7,362 bases of DNA from Methanomassiliicoccus sp. GTDB taxonomy: Archaea; Thermoplasmatota; Thermoplasmata; Methanomassiliicoccales; JACIVX01. A model generated the notes under the pieces. That model was not told where the DNA came from and did not search any database. It saw nothing but the letters and a program-made list of their open reading frames with translations. Numbering within the stretch: position 1 is the first letter of the stretch; the number at the start of each line of letters is the position of its first letter. Of this stretch, positions 1-6,050 are shown piece by piece. The stretch spans positions 1 to 7,362 of the forward strand of contig DYTM01000066.1 in NCBI GenBank assembly GCA_020725985.1, written 5' to 3'. The translations under genes and the position numbers were made by a program.

Positions 1-492
1 TGTGAGGCTCATGGAGCCAATCGATTTGCCATGGAACGCCCCCATGAAGGCGATGTTGCGGGGCCTCCCCGTCGCCCATCGGGCGACCTTGATGGCGGAG
101 TCTATCGCGCCGGCGCCGCTGCACATGAAGTATACCTTCTTCTCGAAGTCCCCCGGGGTGATCTCGTTGAGCTTCTTCGCCACCTCCCCTTCGATGTTCT
201 GCGAGAGCAGGATGCCGGGGAAGTGAATGAGCTCCCCCACCTGCTTCCTGACCGCCTCGACGACCTTGGGGTGGCAGTGCCCGGTGTTGTTCACCGCGAT
301 GCCCGACTGAAAGTCCAAGTAGACGTTGCCGTCGACGTCCTCGACGTACATGCCCTGGCCCCTCTTGGCGACCACTGGCATGACCTTGTTCGTCGTGGCC
401 ATGTACCTCTTGTCCCTCTCCAGTATCTCCTTCGCCTTGGGACCAGGTGGCTCGACCTTCATCACGATCCTGTTCAGCTCTCCTTCAGCCAT
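1..492 (-). CDS. Class III PLP-dependent aminotransferase, N-terminal part (4-aminobutyrate / ornithine aminotransferase or amino acid racemase group); 3' end beyond window
   Basis: The visible 164 residues form the N-terminal third of a cytosolic fold-type I PLP enzyme of about 430-450 residues. An N-terminal EPPGPKAKEILERD segment (about 14-27) and DVDGN..LDF...IAVNNTGHCHP (52-75) closely recall archaeal 4-aminobutyrate/ornithine aminotransferases and the related Thermococcales amino acid racemases. The PLP-phosphate loop region follows as CSGAGAIDSAIKVAR (124-138), then GAFHGKSIGSMSLT (151-164). The catalytic lysine lies outside the window. Two ATG codons are adjacent at 495 and 492. I chose 492 because it gives the upstream GGGAG better spacing (4 nt rather than 1). 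The loop reads SGAGAID where most class III enzymes have SGAEA.E, an unusual change close to the cofactor. Exact activity (transamination or racemisation) and substrate cannot be decided. The gene starts 146 nt after the amidohydrolase and may have its own promoter. Confidence 0.9.
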   Translation of the reverse strand, partial: MAEGELNRIVMKVEPPGPKAKEILERDKRYMATTNKVMPVVAKRGQGMYVEDVDGNVYLDFQSGIAVNNTGHCHPKVVEAVRKQVGELIHFPGILLSQNIEGEVAKKLNEITPGDFEKKVYFMCSGAGAIDSAIKVARWATGRPRNIAFMGAFHGKSIGSMSLT

Positions 493-535
493 CATTCTCC
501 CTTCTTTTAGCTGGTGCCTAGACGGTCGAGCGCTT

Positions 536-552
536 CCTAAATACCTGTTCTT
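536..552 (-). promoter_or_regulatory. Weak TATA-box candidate for the aminotransferase gene
   Basis: Read on the minus strand this is GAAGAACAGGTATTTAGG. It has a purine/A-rich stretch like an archaeal BRE followed by TATTTA at 538-543. A start site about 26 nt downstream would fall near 515, leaving a leader of about 20 nt before the ATG at 492. The box departs from the TTTATATA consensus, so this is only a candidate. Confidence 0.3.
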
Positions 553-594
553 CGCGCGATACAATGAACGACGGTGTCAACGGAAAGGTCGAGC

Positions 595-638
595 GGGAAA
601 GAAGAAGAGAAGGGGAAAGAATGAAAAGAAAGGGGTTT
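595..638 (-). terminator. Pyrimidine-rich 3' tract after the amidohydrolase gene, probable archaeal terminator
   Basis: Directly after the amidohydrolase TGA, the minus strand carries a C/T-only tract from 635 to 595, broken by a single A (complement of T622). It includes TTTCTTTTC and TTCTTCTTTCCC runs. Archaeal RNA polymerase commonly terminates at U-rich tracts without a hairpin, and I see no stable inverted repeat here. It would end the corrinoid protein / methyltransferase / amidohydrolase transcript and separate it from the aminotransferase. Confidence 0.5.
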
Positions 639-2261
639 TCAGAAGGGCTTGGAGTGGACTACCTTCCCGCCCACGATGGTCATGAGGGCCTTGATGTCCT
701 TGATCTTGTCCGGGTCCACGGCCAGTGGATCATCGGACAGGACGGCCATGTCTGCGAGCTTGCCCACTTCGATCGAGCCGAGCACGTCCTCCTCCCCGGT
801 CGCGTACGCGCCCTCGATCGTGACCATCCGGAGACCCTGCTCCACCGGGACCCGCTGCTCCGGATGCCATCCGCCTGGCGGCACGCCTCCGGGGTCCTTT
901 CGGACGGATACGGCATAGACGTTCATCAGAGGGTTCATCGTCTCGATCGGGGCGTCGGTCCCTGAGGCCATGTGCACGCCCGCGTCCATCAATGACTTGT
1001 ACGCGTGGCCGTACTTCTCCTTTTCCCCGACGAACTTCGGAATCCAATGCTGCCCCTTCATGATGAACACCGGCTGGACGTTCGCCACCACCTTGAGTTC
1101 CTTGAACCCTTCGATCAGGTCCTTGCCGAGGATTATCGCGTGACTGATCTTGAATCTCGGACTGCCAGTAGGGGAGACCTTGATCGCGTCTCGGAAGATC
1201 CCGAGCACCGTCTCTATCGCCCCGTCCCCGAGAGCGTGGATGTCGACCTGGATGCCAGCCTTCGTCGCCTTCATCACCATGTCCCTGATCTCCTGCTCGG
1301 AGACCCGCATGACGCCCTTCGAGCCAGGCACGTCCTTGTACGGATCCCGTAGGGCGGCGGTGTGGCTGCTGAGCGATCCGTCCACGATCATCTTCGCCCC
1401 GGCGAATCGCACCTTGTGGTCTCCGAAGCCGCTCTTGAGACCGATGTTGATCACATTGTCGAGATACTGGTATCCGAGGTAGAAGTTGACCCTCACCGGC
1501 AGCTTGCCTTCCGCTTCGAGCTCCTGGTATGCCTTCACCTGGGCATCGCCCGCAAGGATGTCGACGATCGCGGTGAGACCCCATTCCGCGGCCCTCTCCG
1601 CGCAGTACTGCAGGGCGGCCTTGCTCTGTTCGTAGCTGAACAGCCCTGCACCAGTCTCGAGAAAGCCTGGGGCCACGAGATTGATGGCGTTCTCGAGCAG
1701 GATCCCGGTGGGCTCGCCCTTGTCATCCTTCTCGATCGTTCCGCCGGGGGGATCGGGCGTGCTCCGGGTGATGCCTTTCTCCTTCATCAGCATCGTGTTG
1801 ATGAGGTAGATGTGAGCGTTCCAGTGTATGAGAAACACCGGGTGATCCGGGGCGACGCTGTCCACCTCCCAGCGCGTCGGATACCTCTTTTCGTCCATCC
1901 TCTCCTGGTTCCAGCCGAAGCCCAGGATCATCTTCCCCTTGGGCAAGACCTTCGCCTTCTCCTTGACCCTCTCAAGGAACTCCGGTATGTTCTTCACGTC
2001 TCCGAGCTGAACTCCGTTTGCGAAATGCCCCACGAGCAAGGGATGCATGTGAGAATCCCGCATCCCGGACACGACTGTCTTGCCCTTCGCGTCGATCACC
2101 TTTGTCTTCTCGTTGACCATTGACTTGACGTCGTCGTCGCTCCCGACAGTCACGATCCTATCGCCGACGATGCCGATTGCCCCGGCCCTTGTCATCTTCT
2201 TGTCGACCGTGATGACGTTGGCATTGACAACCGCCATGTCAAGAAACAAACCTTTCTTCAT
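639..2261 (-). CDS. YtcJ-type metal-dependent amidohydrolase (Amidohydro_3 family)
   Basis: The product is a 540-residue cytosolic hydrolase, the usual length for the YtcJ / N-substituted formamide deformylase group. A small beta-sandwich start (residues 8-65, AVVNANVITVD, IGIVGDRIVTVG) leads into a TIM barrel. The metal and catalytic positions I can read are D69-S-H71-M-H73, K290 in FAGAKMIVDG, H342 in VDIHALGDGA, H374 in KISHAIIL and D436 in GTDAPIETMNPL. The C-terminal GSIEVGKLADMAVLSDDP returns to the sandwich. The usual PGF before D.H.H is SGM here, and the common GDRA is GDGA. The ATG at 2261 is preceded by GGAGGAG with about 8 nt spacing. The gene follows the second methyltransferase by 21 nt, so it is probably co-transcribed with it. 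Family members cut amide, formamide or cyclic-amide bonds; the substrate here is unknown. Confidence 0.9.
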   Translation of the reverse strand: MKKGLFLDMAVVNANVITVDKKMTRAGAIGIVGDRIVTVGSDDDVKSMVNEKTKVIDAKGKTVVSGMRDSHMHPLLVGHFANGVQLGDVKNIPEFLERVKEKAKVLPKGKMILGFGWNQERMDEKRYPTRWEVDSVAPDHPVFLIHWNAHIYLINTMLMKEKGITRSTPDPPGGTIEKDDKGEPTGILLENAINLVAPGFLETGAGLFSYEQSKAALQYCAERAAEWGLTAIVDILAGDAQVKAYQELEAEGKLPVRVNFYLGYQYLDNVINIGLKSGFGDHKVRFAGAKMIVDGSLSSHTAALRDPYKDVPGSKGVMRVSEQEIRDMVMKATKAGIQVDIHALGDGAIETVLGIFRDAIKVSPTGSPRFKISHAIILGKDLIEGFKELKVVANVQPVFIMKGQHWIPKFVGEKEKYGHAYKSLMDAGVHMASGTDAPIETMNPLMNVYAVSVRKDPGGVPPGGWHPEQRVPVEQGLRMVTIEGAYATGEEDVLGSIEVGKLADMAVLSDDPLAVDPDKIKDIKALMTIVGGKVVHSKPF

Positions 2262-2282
2262 TCCACCATCTCCTCCTTGTCC

Positions 2283-3329
2283 CTAGTTCCCTCCATGTTC
2301 CTCCGCGGCAAGCACCATTGCCCTGACGTTATCGAACACGGTGTGAGGCGATATCTCGCATCCTGGGGCCAGAATCATCCCCTTCCGGTCGCCGAAGCCC
2401 GCCGCGATCGCCTCCATCGCCTCGCGCCTGGCTTCCTCGATTCCGCCCAGAATCAATGTCGTCGTCTGATCCATCCCGCCGACGAGGCATACCCTATCCC
2501 CGAATCCCTTTTTCGCCTCGGACATGCTCAGATTGCTCCCCCTGTCCCACCAATTGATGCCGTTGGCGTTGCCGTACTCCGAAAGCAGCTGGAAGTGCGG
2601 CGTCACCCCGCAAACATGCAGAATGTTCTTCCCATCCTGCTTCCTCAGCTTCCGAAGCACGTGCTCGTCATATCTCTTCCCGAATTCCCTGTACTGCTCG
2701 TCGGTCGTGATCTCCGCGGATGCCCTGGTCGTTGCGAAGAGCGCCCCGTCCGCCCCGGCGTCCATTATGGCTTCGATGTAGGCGACGATGCTCTCGGCCA
2801 TCGTCTTCAATCCGATGTGCAAAGCGTCAGGGTTGAGGACGATGTCCATCATCACCTGCTCCATGTAGCAGACATGAGTGGCGCTCGTCAAGGGGGTCGG
2901 CACGTAAGGCATGAGCGCCACCTTGTCCCCGAGATCCTTCCTGATCTGCCGGATCGCGTCGATCGTCACGTGCATGCGGCCGTCCTTCCTGGGATCGAGC
3001 ACTCTCAGCTTCTCCCAGTCCGACGCCTCCTGCACGGCGAACACGTCCAGCATGGGCGTGAGATTCTCCTCGTACCTCATCTTCACGCCCCATCCCTCGG
3101 CGGTCTGCCCCATGTCCGACGTGGGATGGAGCAGGTCCACGCCAGTCTTCTCCCAGAACGCGATCTGCCCCTTCGCCATCTTCTCTGCGGAGTTGGCGTA
3201 GTCCTTCGTCGAGAAACGGCCGGCCATCGCCCCGATCGTCCAGGCCATTCCGCTGACCGGAACCCGATCCAGCGACTCGAATTTCAGGGCAGCATGTACT
3301 CTCTCCCTTGGACTCATTTTGGCACTCAT
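2283..3329 (-). CDS. MtaA/MtbA/HemE-superfamily corrinoid methyltransferase (second paralogue, MT-B)
   Basis: This 348-residue cytosolic TIM-barrel protein belongs to the uroporphyrinogen decarboxylase / MtaA-CmuA superfamily. Members of the MtaA/MtbA branch move methyl groups between a corrinoid protein and a thiol or pterin acceptor. The zinc ligands of that branch are present: H238 and C240 in ILHVCG, and C324 in ILAPGCEISPHT. The HemE signature near the N-terminus is absent. Signatures shared with the paralogue at 4152-5204 include SDMG...GWGVKM, DWEKLRVLDPRKDGRM, TRASAEITTDEQYREFG and NWWDRGSN. I chose the ATG at 3329 because GGAAGTG (3336-3342) sits 6 nt upstream as a Shine-Dalgarno-like site. 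The in-frame GTG at 3338-3336 would add three residues but is itself part of that site. It lies 18 nt after the corrinoid protein gene and is probably its direct partner. Donor and acceptor are unknown. Confidence 0.88.
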   Translation of the reverse strand: MSAKMSPRERVHAALKFESLDRVPVSGMAWTIGAMAGRFSTKDYANSAEKMAKGQIAFWEKTGVDLLHPTSDMGQTAEGWGVKMRYEENLTPMLDVFAVQEASDWEKLRVLDPRKDGRMHVTIDAIRQIRKDLGDKVALMPYVPTPLTSATHVCYMEQVMMDIVLNPDALHIGLKTMAESIVAYIEAIMDAGADGALFATTRASAEITTDEQYREFGKRYDEHVLRKLRKQDGKNILHVCGVTPHFQLLSEYGNANGINWWDRGSNLSMSEAKKGFGDRVCLVGGMDQTTTLILGGIEEARREAMEAIAAGFGDRKGMILAPGCEISPHTVFDNVRAMVLAAEEHGGN

Positions 3330-3335
3330 ACCATT

Positions 3336-3342
3336 CACTTCC
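3336..3342 (-). promoter_or_regulatory. Shine-Dalgarno-like site GGAAGTG for MT-B
   Basis: On the minus strand GGAAGTG differs by one base from GGAGGTG, the full complement of the 16S 3' end, and stands 6 nt before the ATG at 3329. It contains the alternative in-frame GTG (3338-3336), so using this site for ribosome binding favours the ATG as the true start. Confidence 0.5.
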
Positions 3343-3347
3343 AGTCA

Positions 3348-4013
3348 CTAATGCGTGCCGCTTACGCTTGCCGACAGGTAGGCCTGGTCGCCTTTCATCA
3401 ACTGACCGGCCATCTCGACCGCGAGGATCGCGTCCCCGGCGTATCCGTCCGCCCCAATCCTCTTCGCGAAGGTCGTCGTTATCGGAGCCCCCCCGACCGC
3501 GAACCTGACCTTGTCTCTGATGCCAGCTGCCTCGAGCTTCTTGATGATGGTCTCGAGTTCTGACATCGTGGCCGTCAAAAGGGTACCTGCGCCGACGATA
3601 TTCGCCCCGGTCGCCTTCGCCTGCTCTGCAAACTTGTCAAGAGGAACGTCCTTTCCGAGATCGTGGACCTTGTATCCATAGACCTGAAGCATCCCGACGA
3701 CCAAGTTCTTGCCGATATCATGGATATCATTCTGGACGACTCCGATCACCACGACACCAGAACCGAAAACTGTGGATCCAACATACGGAACAAGCATCTT
3801 CTTGAAGGATTGCGTAGCCAGTATGAGCTGGGGGAGGGCAATCTCCCTTTCCCTATAGCGGTGCCCGACGTTGTTCATTGCCTCGATGAGCACCTCACCG
3901 ACGTCCCTGCTGTCGATCCCGGCCGCCTTCAGTGTCTCGCCGATCGTGGTGGCTTCGCCAATCTTGCCGTTCACCACGCAGTCGTATATCATCTTGTGTT
4001 GCTCTTCGTTCAT
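3348..4013 (-). CDS. Corrinoid (cobalamin-binding) methyl-carrier protein, MtbC/MttC/MtaC type
   Basis: This 221-residue protein has the standard two-part form of free-standing methyl-carrying corrinoid proteins. Residues 1-80 are the helical cap (IGEATTIGETLKAAGI, ALPQLILATQSFKKM). Residues 85-205 are the Rossmann-like B12-binding domain. The D-X-H-X-X-G motif is intact as NDIHDIGKN, with H98 expected to be the lower axial cobalt ligand. GAGTLLTATM (141-150) and GGAPIT...GADGYAGDA (174-195) contact the nucleotide tail in this family. A TTG at 4016 could extend it by one residue, but the ATG at 4013 sits better behind GGGTGG. It receives a methyl group from a substrate and passes it to an acceptor through partner methyltransferases, here most likely the flanking paralogues. 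No corrinoid-activating ferredoxin of the RamA type is visible in the window. Confidence 0.95.
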   Translation of the reverse strand: MNEEQHKMIYDCVVNGKIGEATTIGETLKAAGIDSRDVGEVLIEAMNNVGHRYREREIALPQLILATQSFKKMLVPYVGSTVFGSGVVVIGVVQNDIHDIGKNLVVGMLQVYGYKVHDLGKDVPLDKFAEQAKATGANIVGAGTLLTATMSELETIIKKLEAAGIRDKVRFAVGGAPITTTFAKRIGADGYAGDAILAVEMAGQLMKGDQAYLSASVSGTH

Positions 4014-4110
4014 CAAACCACCCTATTCGATCCTCTTCTTCACGTCACCATCCACATGCCTTAGTGGCCCTCAGGATGCTGGGCTCTTGTCCCCCGACAC
4101 TCCTCCGAAG

Positions 4111-4149
4111 GAAAAAATAAGAAAGGTGGAACCATCGTTTCCACACTTT
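4111..4149 (-). terminator. Hairpin plus T-rich tract after MT-A, intrinsic-type terminator
   Basis: The inverted repeat GTGGAA (4126-4131) / TTCCAC (4139-4144) encloses a 7-nt loop. It extends outward by four more pairs (AAAG 4122-4125 with CTTT 4146-4149) across a single bulged base at 4145. On the minus strand the stem is followed by CTTTCTTATTTTTTC. It begins 2 nt after the TAG of the gene at 4152-5204 and should separate that gene from the corrinoid protein operon, fully or partly. The following 4014-4110 stretch shows no convincing TATA box; the T-rich tract itself (TTATTTT) might double as one. Confidence 0.6.
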
Positions 4150-4151
4150 TC

Positions 4152-5204
4152 CTAGTATTTTCCGTATCTTCTTGCTGCGTTGACGCACGCCCTCATGTTC
4201 GCCCACGGCGTCTTCGGAGAGACTTCACAGCCCGGAGCGAGCACAAACCCTCCGCCAGCCATGGCCGTCTTGCAGGAATCCTTGACTTCGGCGGCGATTT
4301 CATCAGGCGTGCCGCTTGGCAGGGTGTTCGTGTGGTCGATACCGGCCATGAGCGCCAATGACTTGCCCCACTTCTCCTTCACCTCCTTCAGGTTCGACTT
4401 CGCCCCTCTGTCCCACCAGGAGATCGCCTTCACGTTCTTGTGCTTCGTCTTCCACTCGTTCACGAGGTCGAACATGGGCTCGGTCCCGCAGATGTGAGGT
4501 ATGTTCACCATTGATGGTGTCCTCCTGAATACCTCCTCGTCCGATGGCGCCCCGAACTCCCGGTACTGATCCTCGGTCGTGATCTCCCAGCTAGCCCTCG
4601 TAACGAGATAGCCGGCGAAGTACGCCCCATTGGCAACGCACGCGTTGATGAATTCGGCGACTGTGTCCGTTATCGTCTTCAGTCCCTTCTTCAGAGCCTC
4701 GGGCTCTGTCATCATGTGCACGAGAGTCTCCTCCATCGAGCACACGTGGGTCGTCGTCGTGAACGGGCTCGGCAACGACACGCCGACCGGAACGCTGTCC
4801 CCGTACTTCTCGCTGCAGATTCTGCACGCGTCGAGGTACAGCCTCATCCTGCCGTCCACCTTCGGATCGAGGACCTCCAGCTTCTCCCAGTCTCCGGGCT
4901 CCTTGACCGGGAACTTCCCCAGAGCCATATGGATGTCTGGCTCGGAGGGCAGCTTCATCCTAACTCCCCAGCCCTGAACGATCAGCCCCATGTCGGACAG
5001 GCAGTAGATGTTGTCTCCGCCTATCCTCTCATAGAAGGCGATGTGGGCCTTCGCCATGTTCTCGCCGCTGGTACCATACCTGACGACGTCCATGCCGGGA
5101 ACGAAGTGGACTTCGAAAATCCCTCCGAACAACGACACAGGGACATAGTCAGGCGTCTCATGGTTCAGCGCAGCTTCGAACCGCTGCATAGATGTCATTT
5201 CCAT
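4152..5204 (-). CDS. MtaA/MtbA/HemE-superfamily corrinoid methyltransferase (first paralogue, MT-A)
   Basis: This 350-residue TIM-barrel protein is a clear paralogue of the protein encoded at 2283-3329. The zinc-site residues of the MtaA/MtbA branch are kept: H237 and C239 in IPHICG, and C326 in VLAPGCEVSPKTPWANMRA. Shared blocks include LSDMG...GWGVRM, GDWEKLEVLDPKVDGRM, THVCSMEE, TRASWEITTEDQYREFG and SWWDRGAKSNL. The paralogues differ most at the N-terminal barrel strands (VPVSLFGGIFEVHFVPGMD here, VPVSGMAWTIGAMAG in MT-B) and after the HXC motif, suggesting different small-molecule partners. A TTG at 5213, 6 nt after GAGG, would add three residues. I prefer the ATG at 5204, and another ATG at 5198 aligns with the paralogue's internal methionine. 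The gene has its own TATA box upstream and a hairpin terminator downstream, so it looks like a single-gene unit serving the neighbouring corrinoid protein. Confidence 0.88.
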   Translation of the reverse strand: MEMTSMQRFEAALNHETPDYVPVSLFGGIFEVHFVPGMDVVRYGTSGENMAKAHIAFYERIGGDNIYCLSDMGLIVQGWGVRMKLPSEPDIHMALGKFPVKEPGDWEKLEVLDPKVDGRMRLYLDACRICSEKYGDSVPVGVSLPSPFTTTTHVCSMEETLVHMMTEPEALKKGLKTITDTVAEFINACVANGAYFAGYLVTRASWEITTEDQYREFGAPSDEEVFRRTPSMVNIPHICGTEPMFDLVNEWKTKHKNVKAISWWDRGAKSNLKEVKEKWGKSLALMAGIDHTNTLPSGTPDEIAAEVKDSCKTAMAGGGFVLAPGCEVSPKTPWANMRACVNAARRYGKY

Positions 5205-5248
5205 GCTGAGCAAAACCCCCCTCTAGAACTACACTAACCAACCGGACC

Positions 5249-5265
5249 TTTTATATACATTTGCT
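5249..5265 (-). promoter_or_regulatory. Archaeal BRE/TATA promoter of MT-A
   Basis: The minus strand reads AGCAAATGTATATAAAA: an A-rich BRE-like element followed by the TATA core TATATAAA (5250-5257). A start about 26 nt downstream would fall near 5228, giving a leader of roughly 15-24 nt that still contains the AGAGGGGGG purine stretch used as ribosome binding site. This is the best promoter in the window. The rest of the gap up to 5350 shows no T-tract or hairpin, so I find no clear terminator for the upstream gene pair. Confidence 0.65.
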
Positions 5266-5350
5266 TCAGTAGTTACAGGCTCCGCCGGTTTTTCAGGAAG
5301 CCGAGACACTACTTTGGGCGTTATCATTCCGCGGTGTTCTTCGAACGAGG

Positions 5351-6046
5351 TCAACGGAGAATGATCCGGGCATCTGCCACCTTCACTCCTCTCTCATTCC
5401 CGAAGACCGGATTGAGATCCATTTCCTCGATATCGTCGAAGTCCGCCAGCAACCGGGAGACCGCCATCAGGACCGAGGTGAGGACTCGCACGTCCACCCT
5501 CTCCCGCCCCCGGAACCCCTCCAGGAGCTTCTTCCCCTTGAGCTCCGCTATCATCTCGATCGCGTCCACTTCCTCCAAAGGGGCGAGTCTGTATGCCACG
5601 TCCTTGAAGATCTCGACGTTCACCCCCCCGAGGCCGAACATGACCATCTGGCCGAACTGAGGGTCTCTCATGGAGCCGATGATCATCTCCTGTCCCGAGG
5701 CCGTCTCTGACACGATCACGCCCCGCACGTCCAGGCCATCAATCTTCCGTCTGGAGCTTGAGACCGTTTCCGAGAAGGCGGCGGTCACTTCCTGATCGCT
5801 CATGATCCTCAGCCTCACCGCGCCGTACTCTGATTTGTGAACGATCTGCGGGGAAACGATCTTCATCACCACGGGATAGCCGATCCTCCTTGCGGCTTCG
5901 ATCGCCTCCTCTGGGGTCCGACACAGCACATCGTTCGTCACCCCGACTCCGTACGATCCGAGGATAGCCTTTGCCTCGGGCTCCATGACGAACTTCCTCC
6001 CTTCCCCCCGAACGCTGTCGAAGATTTCCCTCGCTCTGTCCGTCAC
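5351..6046 (-). CDS. acdB: ADP-forming acetyl/acyl-CoA synthetase, beta subunit (ATP-grasp)
   Basis: The 231-residue protein matches the length of the separate beta subunit of archaeal ADP-forming acetyl-CoA synthetase. The enzyme converts acyl-CoA, ADP and phosphate to acid, CoA and ATP. ATP-grasp features are clear: GYPVVMKIVSPQIVHKSEYGAV (56-77), EMIIGSMRDPQFGQ and VMFGLGGVNVEIFKDVAYRLAPL in the centre, and the metal-binding EMDLNPVF...DARIIL near the C-terminus. H70 in IVHKSE corresponds to the second phosphohistidine proposed for the Pyrococcus enzyme (His71 of beta). The start is GTG at 6046, preceded by GGGAG with about 8 nt spacing inside the end of the alpha gene. Only 4 nt separate the two genes, so they are co-transcribed and probably translated in step. 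The acid used (acetate, branched-chain, aryl or other) cannot be read from the sequence. Confidence 0.93.
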   Translation of the reverse strand: MTDRAREIFDSVRGEGRKFVMEPEAKAILGSYGVGVTNDVLCRTPEEAIEAARRIGYPVVMKIVSPQIVHKSEYGAVRLRIMSDQEVTAAFSETVSSSRRKIDGLDVRGVIVSETASGQEMIIGSMRDPQFGQMVMFGLGGVNVEIFKDVAYRLAPLEEVDAIEMIAELKGKKLLEGFRGRERVDVRVLTSVLMAVSRLLADFDDIEEMDLNPVFGNERGVKVADARIILR

Positions 6047-6050
6047 AACC

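Noticed and set aside
3336..3338. GTG as the start of MT-B
   Set aside because: It overlaps the best Shine-Dalgarno-like sequence, which has proper spacing to the ATG at 3329, and it would add only three residues not needed by the family.
2277..3563. A 428-codon open frame on the plus strand across MT-B and the corrinoid protein gene, and similar long plus-strand frames such as 1362-2123 and 4716-5237
   Set aside because: They lie antisense to genes with clear family motifs, have low-complexity Arg/His/Leu/Val-rich translations with no recognisable domain, and arise from GC-rich codon bias in the real genes.
4079..4105. A possible nine-codon leader peptide starting at GTG after GGAGGA on the minus strand
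   Set aside because: The ribosome-binding sequence is only 1 nt from the GTG, the peptide has no regulatory-looking codon pattern, and chance occurrence is likely.
4014..4110. A riboswitch such as a cobalamin element ahead of the corrinoid protein gene
   Set aside because: The stretch is under 100 nt, I find no B12-box-like sequence or strong nested stems in it, and cobalamin riboswitches are essentially bacterial.
4111..4154. Read-through of the MT-A TAG as pyrrolysine
   Set aside because: The extension would run only a short way through the terminator hairpin and the protein already has full family length with a normal C-terminus.
2283..5204. Annotation of the two methyltransferase genes as true uroporphyrinogen decarboxylase (hemE)
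   Set aside because: The HemE N-terminal signature with its substrate-binding arginines is absent, the HXC...C zinc site typical of MtaA/MtbA is present in both, and a corrinoid protein gene lies between them.
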